64,000 nt of DNA from Piezodorus guildinii. Its lineage: Eukaryota > Arthropoda > Insecta > Hemiptera > Pentatomidae. Under the pieces are notes generated by a model. The model saw nothing but the letters and a program-made list of their open reading frames with translations, did not search any database and was not told the origin of the DNA. Numbering within the stretch: the first letter of the stretch is position 1; each line of letters begins with the position of its first letter. The position numbers were made by a program, and so were the translations under genes. Shown here one piece after another: positions 33,545 through 45,971 of this stretch. Where the stretch lies: the NCBI GenBank assembly GCA_023052935.1, contig CM041292.1:90751169-90815168 (forward strand), read 5' to 3'.

Positions 33545-34405
33545 GTTTTAAGTTTCACTTACCTATCTATGAAATATACAGTAAGAGAAAGTATTGTGAT
33601 CGTGAACATTTTCGAATTCCAGTTTTCAACGGAAATACATGTTTTAGGGTCCTTATTCCAAATAACCAAGACCCAAAAAAAAAAAAAAAAAAAGGTGTGT
33701 GTGTGTGTAGCCCGAAAACGAAATTTAATAATTAAGAAAACTATACGCCCGAGATGTTACAAAAACTTTTTAACTAATGTCAGCTGACCGGAAGTGCTAC
33801 TTCATACCACGCATTTTGCACCTTTTTACGATTTTCTCAAAAACGGCTCTAACGATTTTGATTAAACTCGCTATATCAATGTAAAATTTAATGGGCTTTA
33901 ATATTATGTAGGTTTCATTCTGATTGAAATAGCCTGACTGGGTTTCATTGTCGAATTTTTAATTTTTTTTTCTTCTAAAGTACCGTTAATTTTGTAGATT
34001 CTCTAAAAAAACTATATGATCTGATTAGCGTTGCTAAAAACGGCTAAATATACAAGTTGAATGAATTGGATAACCAACTAAAGGAGAAAAGAGCAATACA
34101 TATTTTTAATACAATTTATAACAATTTATAACATGTGTAAAAGGTTTCAGAAAAAATTATTATCTGATAACCAAGCTTTTAAAAGTTTATAGAGAGTGAT
34201 GAAATGAACATAAAACTAAATGATTGTTTTAAATAATAATATAATAGATTCTTTAATAAAACACATGTTTCTATAGAAATTCGATTTAATTAATTATTTT
34301 TTAGTTTCATTCATTTTTATCTCTAACTGTATTAGAAAATTCTTTAATCGATTTTAACATCGGAGGTAAGTGAAAGTCGTGTGTTGGCCGCACCAGATAT
34401 TTTTT
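33545..34405 (-). repeat. R1 repeat, copy b (inverted)
   Basis: Reverse-strand copy of R1: from the AGTTTCACTTACC end at 33548, through TTTCAACGGAAATACA, a GT tract at 33693-33709 matching the CA tract of the other copies, to TCGTGTGTTGGCCGCACCAG at the head end near 34395. With copy a it makes a large inverted pair around R4 and a short spacer. Confidence 0.8.
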
Positions 34406-34700
34406 TTTCGAGTTCAACGCCGTAACTCGTTGATAAATACTTACTCATTCAAGATAATGAATTGAATGAATGAGTTTCTTAAAGATGAAGTGAATTTAAA
34501 AACAAAGTATGTCCACAGACTGGATATTAATTTCGTAGACATCTAAAATCATTTCTTAAACTAGATCTGTCATCTTGTAGAAATCTTCATAGACTGATTG
34601 AAAATCAATGGGCGGTTGCAATTATGACGTCAAAGGTGGAAGAACATTACAACAAAGGACATAGAAGTAGTGAGTTGCAAGGAACCAGTTTTACGTAAGG
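34405..34700. other. 5' flank of the Gly-rich secreted protein gene
   Basis: No coding sequence. It lies between R1 copy b and the TATA box, and would contain the upstream regulatory DNA of the gene. I can name no specific sites. Confidence 0.4.
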
Positions 34701-34709
34701 CAGCTACAC

Positions 34710-34717
34710 TATATAAA
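34710..34717 (+). promoter_or_regulatory. TATA box of the Gly-rich secreted protein gene
   Basis: TATATAAA lies about 30 bp upstream of a CACACTCATCC segment that fits a transcription start near 34741-34748. The first ATG follows at 34771. The spacing is normal for an insect RNA polymerase II core promoter. Confidence 0.7.
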
Positions 34718-34740
34718 TCTAGGGGTGTACCTCAGGGGCA

Positions 34741-34782
34741 CACACTCATCCAGTCCTAAGCTCGCTCAACATGTTCAGCCTG
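34741..34782 (+). CDS. Exon 1 of Gly-rich/VPVP-repeat secreted (cuticle-type) protein gene
   Basis: A short 5' UTR (about 30 bases) is followed by ATG at 34771 and four codons, MFSL, then a GTAAAG donor at 34783. The intron is phase 0. Joined to exon 2 the product begins [17 protein letters not shown], a normal signal peptide. An intron that cuts the signal peptide after about four codons is a well-known layout of insect cuticular protein genes. The exon is far too short for ordinary gene finders. Support comes from the TATA box, the ATG, donor phase and the fact that exon 2 lacks its own ATG before the hydrophobic core. Confidence 0.78.
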
Positions 34783-36349
34783 GTAAAGTACCTTCATACT
34801 ACTAACACTAACAGAATAAATCCATTTTATTTTTTAGTATACTGGAATCGCGAGTTGAAATTTTCCACTTAAAAAGCATATAAATTCATTTAACGAACAT
34901 TAACTTAAAAAAAATTGATAGAAGAGTAGAATAATTAAGGAAAAAAAATCAAACGCCTAGCAATAATTTTAAATCTTCATGATATAATTTATGAATATTA
35001 GGTTTCATTGATTAAACATAGAATGCTTCTTTCTGTTTATAGACAAAACTATTCTAAACATATTGATACTGATAACGGTGAATACAAAGAATTGTTTATA
35101 CAATTTTCAGTGATAGATTCGAAACTCGAATATTTAAATAGTTGTTAAATTATATTTGAAAGTTTTTAAACAATACCAAATAAATATTTGTGCCAAATTT
35201 CCAGGATATTTAATTCTATCTTTTTTATTATTTGATTTAATATCACCCATAGGTATTGTTCCATTCTATATAAACAATAAAATGAAATATTTTTTTATAT
35301 CAACGATTTTGTCATCCTTGTTAAGTAATGCATTTTTTAGCTGTTAATTAAAATATTTTTATTTTTATCTTATGGAATAATAAAATCAAATCATACAATA
35401 ACAATGTTTAACATGACAAATTTTGTTATGAGTCCTGGGCTCAAAAAAATTCTGATTCGACTTAGTTTCAACTACTTGCGAAAGAACCGAAATAATAATA
35501 ACCTTAGATTGAAAATTTTTCTTACACTATAATATCAATTTAATTGTTAATTTTAAGTGGAACAGCTGCGAAAATGTTTACGAGATGAACAGTTATCCTT
35601 CATGTTGTAGAGAGAGATATACGCTTTATTAAACAAACAAGGGATGCTGCCCAACTTAATTGGGTTGCTATTCACACAGCCTACTTTTTTTTCCTTATAG
35701 GACAATTTTTAGTAATAATATAATATAAATCTTAACATACAATGAGCAAAAAAAAAAATATATATGATTAGTCAAATTATGAGAATCTTTCGGAAAGCAT
35801 TGAAATCTGAATTTTCTTTTTATTACTCTAATTCTATCTAACTATCACAATTTTAATAACAGTGTTATGTGTATTACCGATAATTATGGATGATATCAGA
35901 ACCACTCATTAGGTAATTATTAATACTACGGATGGTAGAGATAAATTTATGCGGTGAAATCTTATTGCTGTATATTTACACGTAACAGTTCTATCTATTT
36001 CAATGTGAACGTGCTGAGTCAAATCCAGTTACTTTATATACAAGTACATATGTTATGATCTGTTATGAATAAATCTATATCTTTCAAGAAACATTCAACT
36101 TTTTTTAGAACAGATCTGTTTTACACCATTAAGACAAAAGGTTCTTGAATTTGAGTCGGAGTTGTCTCTTAACTAAACTAAATGACCTGAACAGCATTCA
36201 TGCCTACCCGCTATAATGTCAACTTTTAAATAAGTTTTAAGCCCCAATCTTGAGGCTGTAATACATCGTGTTCTTTCTTGATAAAAAGCAACAAAAATTA
36301 TTTCTCAAAAAAGCTATAAATTTTCTAAATGTTACGTTATTTTTGGGAA

Positions 36350-36612
36350 TCCAGTGCACGCAACAAACTTTCACTTACCAACTTTGTTAGATCAATTTTA
36401 GAACTTTTAAATAATGTTAAAGTTGACCAGAAAAAATTATATTGAATTTCGATGGAATTAATATTTAAAGATTAAATAATATGATGATATAAATTAAGAT
36501 TTACTATAATAACTAAAATTATGCGCTTTCCATCAATTCCTATTACCTTCTGCAACTTTATATGATAGATAATATTTTTATCTAAAATCTTTAGGCTTTC
36601 ACGGAATATGAA

Positions 36613-36676
<64 letters not shown>

Positions 36677-37215
36677 TGTACATATTGTGGAAAAAAAATA
36701 CCACCTGGGAAAATATTTCTGTTTTCTTTTTCGGTTGGTGGTCTGATTCTCTTATATTTCTCATTCACACATTTTTTGTCAATGCACACATTTTTTTTGT
36801 CAATGGGACATTATTTCTAATCAAAATAAAAAAATAAAAACTTTAAACGAGAAATCTTAAAGTTTCGGCATTTCAGACCTTTTAGAATAATCAATAAACA
36901 TTAAACCAAATTGATATTAAAGTCTAATTTATTTTATATAAATTAATTATATCTTTAAAGCTATTTTAGAGAAAATCGTAAAATGCTTTAAAATGCATAG
37001 TATAAATGGCACTTCTGATTTTGCGTTTTGTAAAAGTTGCTGCGACATCCTAGATATGAATTTGTCTTAAATATGAGATTTCATTCTCGGGCGACTTTTT
37101 CTTTTGAGCAAGGCTTAATACAGAGTCTATTTATGAGGCAGGTATTTCTACTAGGAGGACCCTAAAACGTGTATTACCGTTGAAAACTCAAAATTGAATT
37201 ATAAAATTTTTATGA
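36350..37215 (+). repeat. R1 repeat, copy c (diverged, within cuticle-gene intron)
   Basis: Head GTGCACGCAACAAACTTTCA, middle landmarks (ATCTTTAGGCTTTCACGG followed by a (TA)n expansion, TCTTAAAGTTTCGGCATTTC), and an end near GTGTATTACCGTTGAAAACTC. More diverged than copies a and d. It lies inside intron 1 of the Gly-rich secreted protein gene. Confidence 0.6.
36612..36673. repeat. (TA)n microsatellite, about 60 bp
   Basis: Long near-perfect TA array inside R1 copy c, at the position where other R1 copies have GGTATATCATACATSTATAT. It probably expanded from that short TA-rich segment. Confidence 0.9.
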
Positions 37216-38214
37216 TCACAATAATCTAAGATAAGGAACAGTTTTTCAAAGCTTGCCACGTGAATATTGATATTATAGAATCAAAGACCATCAAGTGGGT
37301 TAAGTATGGCATTAATCTTGTCTATCAAAACATTAGAACTAACAAAACTTTTCACCTAGTTTGATACAGGTGCATCGTTAGTATAATCAGAAATAAAGCA
37401 ATAGTTTAGAAGTTACTTGATGATATAATTCTAATAAAGTTAGAAGGCCCACATATCTGGTTTGTTCGTTATTTGTTTTTCCTTTGATGCTTCGGATGTC
37501 AAACAGAAAAGGCATCGCGATTGGTCATTAAGCAAGCCTGCAAACTGGAAATGGAGTGACATAAGATTTACTACGTGAGTTGACTATTGGAAGTATTTAG
37601 GTGCATCATTTCGAAACTTTTTTTCTGATACTGATAGATAATATGTTATTGATCTGTATTTAAGCTCTAAATACGTTAGGCAACGCTTCATAATAAAAAT
37701 GTATTGTCATGTCATTAGAAAAACAAATAAAATAGTATACAAACATATTTCAAAAAAGTCATGTGTCTTTTATTTATTACGATAAATGGTAAAGTGTTAA
37801 TACTAACTGGGAAAGATGGCTGATGGAAAGTGCTAGAACTAATCCAAATTATGCCGTAGTTGTAGGAGTATATGTGTGGTCTTGAAACCATTAGTGCTAC
37901 ACAAAGAAGCAATAGATTAATTATATTGTAAATTACTTAAAACTTTGACTAATAGAGTGTTTATGTACCTCCTCGTAAAACAAGCTTAAAGGCATGTTAA
38001 AAGTACATGGCATATGTACGAAACTCAAAAGGTGTATCAACAGAACAGAGATTTGGCGAACTGAAACACTTTAGCAAACACAGGACTTGCACAGTGATCA
38101 CAGACATTTTACTTTAGACGATGTGGCCCACCAAATATTTTTTCAAACTGTTCTCACATCTGGAATAGTGTTTTAATTCTGTTTAACTCTATATCATATA
38201 TTTTTCTGCTACAG

Positions 38215-38993
<779 letters not shown>

Positions 38994-39474
38994 GTACGTA
39001 CGTTTTTGTTAACTAAAATATATGTAATCCATACTACTTTACAATATTTAAGGTAACTCAGCCACAACAAATTTCATTAACCACAATTCTTTTTCACAGC
39101 CTTGAAACATCTTTAAACATGCAATTTCGAAATCGTTAATTTTTTTTTAATTTTGAAGCCATCAGTATTGGTAAACATATTCTCCGCTCCTTATTTTAAG
39201 AAAAACGTTCATTGATATCATGTTTTAAAGAGTTTTAAGACTTTACATGAATAAAACTCTCGGATACATTTTTAAAAAATTCCTTAATCATCTAGTTGAT
39301 GATTAAGAGCCAATACATAAGTTAGAAATGAAATACTCATTATGCCACCAGCTTTTTATATCTATTAGAATAATAATATTATAACATTATTTAGCATTAA
39401 TATAAAATAGTATTTCATAATTATATACCTGCTTAAATGTTTCTGTACTCATATTTATGTTATTGGTTTTTCAG

Positions 39475-39555
39475 ATAACTAGCTGCGTTACCTTCTAGTC
39501 CCCTCCACCTATCGTCCTGAAATGTATTAAATAAAATCGTCTATTTTTATATATA
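39475..39555 (+). other. Exon 3 (3' UTR) of the Gly-rich secreted protein gene
   Basis: The sequence TTATTGGTTTTTCAG (to 39474) is a strong acceptor. The following 80 bases are non-coding and richer in C than their surroundings, and contain AATAAA at 39530. It pairs with the GTACGT donor at 38994, giving a 481-bp intron in the 3' UTR. Confidence 0.55.
39530..39535 (+). terminator. Polyadenylation signal of the Gly-rich secreted protein gene
   Basis: AATAAA followed about 15 bp later by a T-rich tract (CTATTTTTATAT). It lies 55 bases into exon 3. Confidence 0.6.
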
Positions 39556-39559
39556 TATT

Positions 39560-40185
39560 TTTTACGAATATACGCTTGTTAAAAAAAAATGTTTTATACA
39601 TTATCCCATCTTCCTACTATTTAAGTATAAAAAAGGATCCTCGGTTTTGAAAAAAAAAATTGTTACTTTACATTTATTTTTATTTGTGACTTTAGTTATG
39701 TTTGCTCCTAAGCAATAAGAGTTTCTACTGTATTTTAAATTAATTTCGTATCCTAAAAACTGGAAACTTCCTGTAATTGAACATTACACTTGCTTCTTTC
39801 AGCTGGTCTTAGGATAAATGAACAGAGAGTTATAATAAAGTTGTTCTTCATACGTTCCTGTTCTAAACCGACTTTAGCTTCGACAATGTTCAAGTATTGA
39901 TATGTATCTCTATAGATGCACTTGTGTTTTTCCTTATTTTTTTTTAAAATTTGTAATATTTTATACATCATGCGTATTGTCAACGGGTGATTTCAAAATA
40001 TGCTCTTTTACTCAGCTGTGAGGTTCTATAATAACTGATTTCTTTATTTTACAAAAATAAGACCCATAAATATATATATATATAAGATAAAAAGGATATA
40101 TTGGACATTCATGTAGATCATTATAAATATTTGATGAAATAAAAATTGATCTAAAAAAATAATATAATTTTTTTTAATCCAATAA
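39560..40185. other. Intergenic AT-rich interval
   Basis: No supported feature. A minus-strand frame at 39753-39983 is AT-driven. Confidence 0.5.
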
Positions 40186-40187
40186 GT

Positions 40188-40495
40188 TAGCGGCGTATTC
40201 TAGTGAATAGATCACTACTCTACTGTTCTCTGGGTCCAGGATTCGAATACCAGCTGTGGGAGAATCCATTATGTTATTTCTGTCGTGTAGCAAACCTGGA
40301 AATGGCGACCCTCCTGGGGCACACCCAGCCTCTATAAAGTGCATACCCAAAAGTTGGGGGAAAAGCCTGGCGGCTGAACGTTATCTACGCTTTATTACCT
40401 TCTTGTCCAGCCATTGGCCATGAAACTGTATAATATGAATACTGAACCCAAGACCATTCAGCGGTTGTAGAAGTACAGGTTTTAAAAAAATTAAT
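40188..40495 (+). repeat. SINE-1 copy (tRNA-derived)
   Basis: Head: GCGGCGTATTCTAGTGAATAG (A-box region) and GGATTCGAATACCAGCTG (B box). Body: GGCGACCCTCCTGGGG, CCTCTATAAAGTGCATACCC, GGGGGAAAAGCCTGGCGGCT and CCCAAGACCATTCAGCGG, then an A-run. One of the better preserved copies. Confidence 0.78.
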
Positions 40496-40499
40496 TTTT

Positions 40500-41160
40500 C
40501 AAGTAATTTTTATGAATTTAGTATTGTTTTAAAATAAATTTTTAGCACTTCTTTCCCAGTAAAATAAATGGATATCTCCGCTTTTGCAGAAACATTGGCC
40601 AGACTGCAATTGTAAAAACATATTTTTTAGACTTATTTTGCATAATATCGATAGGTACTTTTATTTTCTTATCCCCTTAAAGCATATTTGAGTTATGTAC
40701 ATATCGATTTGCTGAATAGTGAGTACCTAAATACTAAAGGGAAAAACTGGCAGGTAACTGAATGAAGGGTGAATCATCTTTCACAGCCTAGGCCTAGAAA
40801 AAGTAAAAATCCATATACTCGTAAGTACTGAAGTCAAGAGCCTTCACAGGTTGATGTGATACAAAATTTTTATTTTATATTACGAAATTAGTAACATATT
40901 TTTGGTATTATAAAGATTTGCAACAAAAATAATTTATTTGTTATTCCATACATATATTATAAATAAAATAACGTAGCCAATCTTCAACTACATTTATAAT
41001 TATTAGTTTTTGCTTATGCTTGGGGTCTATTAATATAAGAGTACTGTTTAATTACATAAAAAGATGAACATGTTAAAACTTTTAAAAATTGCTACAAATA
41101 ATCTTCCGGAATAGAGGGAAAATTAATAAATAAAATTAATTCATGTATTATTTCATATTA
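40500..41160. other. AT-rich interval, nothing recognised
   Basis: No coding block or repeat match that I can support. Confidence 0.5.
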
Positions 41161-41167
41161 AATAAAT

Positions 41168-41812
41168 AAGTCATTAAAATCGAAACTATCAGCCATTGAA
41201 GAATGGTGTCAAAACTGGAGAATCAAAATAAATCCTAATAAATCCCATCAAATCACCTTCACTCTACGTCGTAAGCCTATGACTTCCTGCCCCACCGTAT
41301 CCTTTAACAATATCCTACTTACTCCTGTTGAACAGATTCGGTACTTAGGACTCCACCTCGACAAACGCCTAACATGGAATCCTCATACTAGACTGAAACG
41401 ACAGGAAACTGCTCGTAGATACAGATTACGACAACACTTACTTGACAAACGCTCAAAACGTCCTACTTACTACAAAAAACTCATTTATATCACAATTATC
41501 AGGCCTATTTGGACCTATGGCATTGAGCTATGGGGGTCTACTAAACCATTGAATTCCTCTCGCATCCAATCCTTGCAGTCCAAAATCCTTCGTAAAATCC
41601 TCAATGCTCCTTACTTTGTTACTAATAAAATCATCCATAAAGACCTAAATATTCCATTAGTTGAAGACTTGGCCCGTTACAGATATACCTCTTTTCATTC
41701 CAAACTCCCTGCCCACTCAAACCCGCTTATCCGTGACCTCTCCTCCATATCTATTCCCGACAACCCACCGTGGCGCCTTAAAAGAAGATGGCCAAGAGAC
41801 CTTCTAACATAA
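41168..41812 (+). pseudogene. J2 reverse transcriptase C-terminus (truncated but open)
   Basis: About 214 codons open to a TAA at 41810. They begin KSKLSAIEEWCQNWRIKIN, upstream of the later ATG, then HQITFTLRRKP, IRYLGLHLDKRLTWNPHT, RPIWTYGIELWGSTKP, IQSLQSKILRKILNAPYFVT and end WRLKRRWPRDLL. The catalytic FADD box would lie just upstream and is missing, so the fragment cannot copy RNA. It shares order and spacing with the 15.4-kb element but only moderate identity. The open frame in a truncated copy points to recent insertion, not selection. Confidence 0.88.
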
Positions 41813-41955
41813 GACATTGGAGTGCTACCAATGGGTAGTTTCTTCTCAGGACTACCATGTGTACTAATCATATATAAAGCCTATTTACTTGTTGTATTTA
41901 TTTAATACAGTTGTAAATTTCTTTAAATAATAAATAAAGAAAAAGAAAAAAAAAA
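41168..41955 (+). mobile_element. Jockey-like non-LTR retrotransposon, 5'-truncated (subfamily J2)
   Basis: Contains an open RT C-terminal frame, a 120-bp 3' UTR with GAGTGCTACCAATGGGTAGT, AATAAATAAAG and an A-rich tail ending near 41955. The tail is followed directly by repeat R3 copy 3. No stop interrupts the frame, so this is the youngest J2 copy. Confidence 0.88.
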
Positions 41956-41971
41956 TCGAAACAAACAAAAA

Positions 41972-42330
41972 ACGCTGCAAATTATTACTAATTATTATTT
42001 CCAATTAACAATATTACGTTATGACTGTTTATAAAGCTGTAGATAGGCAATTAAGTAATACGAAAAGCAAAAAATAATTCATAGGAAAATGGCATATAAC
42101 CTCTGCTAATTTCAAAACGCTATATCTCGGCTAGTTTTAAACCAATTTCAATGATTCTGTTTTCATTATTTATTTGGTATTTATTTATTTATTAAGAGAA
42201 ATGGATTTTTTTAAATTTGTTATTCGGGTCCTACGCATCTTCAAACGTAAGCCCTCAAATTTTGAAGAGGGGTATTTTTTTTTTTTTATTATTTTTTTTT
42301 TTTTTTTGTCGATTACAAAGGTTTATTATT
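41972..42330 (+). repeat. R3 interspersed repeat, copy 3 (internally deleted)
   Basis: Starts CTGCAAATTATTAC like copy 2, keeps the TTTCAAAACGCTATATCTCGG block, then jumps to TCCTACGCATCTTCAAACGT, a poly(T) run and GTCGATTACAAAGGTTTATT. The middle third (the GATATCAGCTG core) is missing. Confidence 0.65.
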
Positions 42331-42334
42331 GAAA

Positions 42335-42755
42335 ATAACAAACCAAAATCAAAACATTTATGTTTCAAAATCAATGACTTATTTAGATATTAGAATATTA
42401 TGACATTTAAATCTAATAAAAATTATGTAAAATACTTTTATAATGAATTCATAATATCCAAACATATGAATGTATTTATAACAGTTGTAAATTAAAGTTA
42501 TCCCATTGCTTTGCCTATTTATTGGTGGTTTGTTCCAATGTGAAAACTTAACAAGCTTCGAAAAAAAGGTTACTTAGTCTTAAGAATTGAAAAAATATAC
42601 TGTATTTAAAGTTTAAAGTTTAATCTCTTCAATAATTTGTTTTATGGTAGTTTTTAGTAATATTATAACGTAATTGTATAGTAATATTAGAACGTCATAA
42701 AAGAAAACTATAACAATACTATTTTGTGAAATCTATGTATTTTTTTTTTTTAAGT
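42335..42755. other. AT-rich interval, nothing recognised
   Basis: No coding block or repeat partner seen. Confidence 0.5.
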
Positions 42756-42756
42756 A

Positions 42757-43037
42757 GTCGATTACTTGTTTAGGTTGGTCTTCTAGATTTTTGTTCTCCA
42801 GGTTCTGGGTTCAAAACCTTCCTGTGGCGGAATTACTTATTCTATTATTTTAACCATTGGGGCGATTCTTTGGTAGGGAGACCCTCATGGGACGTTTCAT
42901 AGATATAAGATATCCCAAAATTGGGGCAAAAACCTAACAGCTAAGCCAGATCTCGGCTAAATCTCCTCTATTGGCCAAGAAATAGTATGAATTTGCACTA
43001 AACCCGAGACCTTTCATGGTTTGTAGAGGTGAGGTAC

Positions 43038-43069
<32 letters not shown>
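42757..43069 (+). repeat. SINE-1 copy (tRNA-derived) with poly(T) tail
   Basis: B-box-like CTGGGTTCAAAACCTTCCTG, GGGAGACCCTCATGGG, CCCAAAATTGGGGCAAAAAC, then AACCCGAGACCTTTCATGG and a 28-base T-run. The head is more diverged than in the 40188 copy. Confidence 0.65.
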
Positions 43070-43074
<5 letters not shown>

Positions 43075-43237
43075 TTAGGTTTTATCTACTTTTATTAAGT
43101 GGGAATAGGGAATGGGGGAAACTGTGAGCTAAGAGAGAAGTAGAAGAATGCTTTCGTGATGGCCAATCAAAAAATCCTAATGAAGTATTTTAGTGTTTAT
43201 AGTGAATGATTTATTAAAATTTCATCATTTATAGGAT

Positions 43238-43800
43238 ACCCATACGTGACTTAAACGACAAGAAACTGCCCGTAGATACCGATTACTACAACACTTACTA
43301 GACAAACGTTTAAAACTTCCAATTTATTACAAAAAGCTCATTTATGTTACCATCATCAGACCCATCTGGACATATGGAATCGAGCTTTGGGGCACTACTA
43401 AACCATCTAATTCCTCTTGCATTCAATCCTTACAATCCAAAATCCTTCGCAAAATCCTAAATACTCCTTATTTCGTTACGCATAAAATCATCCATAATGA
43501 CCTAAATATCCCATTTGTCGCAGAACTAGCCCGAAACAGATAAGCCTCTTTTCATTCCAAACTCCCAACCCACATGAATCCTCTTGTACGCAACTTATCA
43601 TTTCCATCTATTCCTGACAACCCTCCGAGGCGGTTGAAAAGACGATGGCCTCGAGACCTGAATTAAATTGACATTGAAGTACTACCACTGGGTAGTTTCT
43701 TCACAAGACATTATCACACCCATAAGTGTAAATTAGCCCATTTACTTGTTGTATATATTGTATGTACAGTTGTAAATATCAATAAAATATTAGAAAAAAA
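43238..43800 (+). pseudogene. J2 jockey-like RT C-terminal copy with two stops
   Basis: One frame from THT through a TGA (43247-43249, where relatives have CGA) reads LKRQETARRYRLLQHLL, LIYVTIIRPIWTYGIELWGT, SKILRKILNTPYFVT and HNDLNIPFVAELARNR. It then meets a TAA (43541-43543), then SFHSKLPTHMNPLV and PPRRLKRRWPRDLN, and ends at TAA 43664-43666. The 3' UTR (GTACTACCACTGGGTAGTTT) and A-tail match the 41.2-kb copy. It is shorter and more decayed. Confidence 0.86.
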
Positions 43801-43804
43801 AAAA

Positions 43805-44320
43805 AAAAGCATTTATAGCATTAAGGGCCTATGCAAAGGCATAGAATTAACTTGTTTCACTCATAGTGTTTGGGATTCAGCACAAGCTTCAGGTAGAAGA
43901 GAATAAACCAGTTGAATCATGTTAATTATGAGAGATAACATATATCCTAGGGATAAAGAACTACTTTTCTGTTTACAGTAATTTTTTAGCATCATAAGAT
44001 TATGTCAAACCTCCAATTAAATGAATTTATATACAAACATGATTTCCCAGCTGGCCTTTGAAAGGTTTGTGATCAGAAAATATATAAGTTGTGTATGTAA
44101 GGCTAATTATATTAAGGTCATGAAACTATAAATCTTGTTATGGACTAGTTATATGCTAATTATAGTAAATAAGTTATGTATGATTACATAGAAATCCTAT
44201 TTCATCTGTAAACACACAAAGGTATACACATATACAAATTACATATTACTTTAAATTTATTGTCATATTTCATGTGTGTCTATAAAAATTAATTTATAAA
44301 TGGTAATGCTTTTTGGGTTT
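43805..44320. other. Interval without recognised genes
   Basis: No domain or repeat partner recognised. Confidence 0.5.
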
Positions 44321-44324
44321 GTAA

Positions 44325-44658
44325 AAAAAAAAAAAAAACCTGTACCTCTACAACCCATGAAAGGTTTTGGGCTCAGCACATATAGAAATTCATAATGTTT
44401 CTAGGCCATCGGCTGTGCAATGATTAGGCCTTGATTACACTAAGCCACCAGGTTTTCTTCCCCAATTTGGGTATCCACTTTAAAGAAGCTGGGTCAGCCC
44501 CAGGAGGGTTTCCATAACCTAGGGTCCCCCTTCTCTTCCCTTCCCCTGGGCTGAATTAAAAGAATAAATAATATTCTCTAATAGCCGGTATTCGAACCCA
44601 GGACCCGGAGAACAGTAGCCTAGCGCTCTATCCACTAGACCCTGCTGCTCCCTCTTGG
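44325..44658 (-). repeat. SINE-1 copy, reverse orientation
   Basis: Read on the minus strand: GGGTCTAGTGGATAGAGCGC (A box), GTCCTGGGTTCGAATACCGG (B box), GGGTGACC-type block, CTTTAAAGTGGATACCC, GGGGAAGAAAACCTGGTGG and CAAAACCTTTCATGGGTTG with a poly(A) tail (44323-44339 as T/A run). This copy has the clearest promoter boxes of the family. Confidence 0.8.
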
Positions 44659-44659
44659 C

Positions 44660-45530
44660 TTTATAGAAGCAAGGAAAATATGTAAAAGACTGCGAGATAT
44701 TTTATCTCCTAATAGAGCAATGGGACTCAGCACTTGCTTCAGGAAGAAAAGATTTGGAATTTTTGCTAGCATTTACTAATTTATGTTTGTTATTCCTCAA
44801 CTTAAAAGTATTAAACTTGCTAAGATTCATGAGGGCCTTGATATAGGCTTAGCAGAGCACAGATACATAAGATAGTGTAATGTATTTAATCATAATTGCA
44901 ACAGAAAAGATGCTTAAACTCAAGTCTTTAATTCTAACAATAAACATATCAAACATTTTACCTAACCTCTAATCAATTCATTAAAACATCTGTTCTCCTC
45001 TGCTGGATACATTATAATCGATAAAAGATTACAGATAGTATCTGTAATATTTAGATAATTCAAAGAAAACAAAAATTAAATCTTCTCATCATGCTTCATT
45101 TCATAATTTGTTTGTACATGCTCTGTATTTTTATATTTTTATATGTATATTTGTTCTCTGTCTCCATAATCATAAGATTTTATATATTTTAACTGCCTTT
45201 CCCTTCATTTGTCAGGACTATAGGTCTCGTCTGTAGGAAAGCATAATTTGAAACAATAAAGAATAGTAATCTTCAGGGGTGAAATATTTTTTTATTTCTG
45301 TAGAACTTAACAATGAAGCCTTGGTAACAAAGAACCTTTAAAGACCATTATTAAACAATTATAACGTAAATCTCTTCAAATAATCTTTAAAAATAAATAA
45401 AATATAATAAATAAAAAATAAAAATATATATATAAAAGGGACTTCTTTAACAAAAATTAAATTTATATATAACTTTTCAAACCTTCAACTCAGGAGAACC
45501 TACAGAGATTTAAAAAACTTTTAATAAGAC
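44660..45530. other. Interval without recognised genes
   Basis: AT-rich, no supported feature. Confidence 0.5.
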
Positions 45531-45660
45531 TGCATTGTACCTATGTAATAATGTTAAAATGCATCTTATGAAAAACCATGAAAATGCATTCTGCTCCTGC
45601 CTAATAAGGCCACTACATTATATGAACATATATTTTAATCTCAATAAAAATAAAATTAAA

Positions 45661-45745
45661 ATGGTGGGAGAATGGAAATCAGTTTCCATTCTCCCACCAT
45701 GCGCCCTGATGATGACCCACAAAGGGGGTCGAAACGTTGGCAAAC
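45661..45745 (+). ncRNA. Perfect 18-bp hairpin followed by hammerhead-like motif
   Basis: ATGGTGGGAGAATGGAAA (45661-45678) is perfectly inverted at 45683-45700 around a TCAG loop. Five bases later CTGATGA (45706-45712), one extra T, a 5-bp stem GACCC/GGGTC, GAAA (45731-45734), CGTT and GGC follow. GCC before the core can pair with GGC after CGTT. This is the same order of elements as the 14.05-kb motif with different stem sequences, so stem pairing, not sequence, is conserved. The extra base before stem II is non-canonical for hammerheads. A cis hairpin next to it suggests a retroelement terminus. Confidence 0.45.
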
Positions 45746-45971
45746 AATAAAATAGTTGAAACTATTTAGTTGGTGATTTTCTTTTTTATGTTACAATATT
45801 TGACCTTTTCGCTTTCCTTCTCAATCTTCTACAAATCCTCTCAATTCCAGCCAGTCAATGCAGGAATCCTTATTTTTGAACATTCAGTTCTGATACTATT
45901 TTTCAATACACCCTACTTTTGGCCCCTGCTTTGCAGATCAGAAAACACTTCACGGCACATACACATACAAA

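Larger units (their letters stand above)
34783..38214 (+). other. Intron 1 of the Gly-rich secreted protein gene
   Basis: A 3.4-kb GT-AG intron with a pyrimidine-rich acceptor (TTTTTCTGCTACAG to 38214). It contains R1 copy c and the long (TA)n array. I find no other coding block in it. A frame at 35156-35347 and one at 37715-37912 (minus) are AT-driven. Confidence 0.7.

Noticed and set aside
34771..34782. Alternative that exon 2 starts translation itself at the GTG at 38215
   Set aside because: GTG is not a normal eukaryotic nuclear start and directly follows a consensus acceptor. MFSL from the TATA-driven first exon completes a proper signal peptide.
41279..41279. ATG at 41279 as the start of a gene
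   Set aside because: The frame is open upstream to 41162 with RT-like residues. The ATG is an internal Met of a truncated reverse transcriptase, not an initiator.
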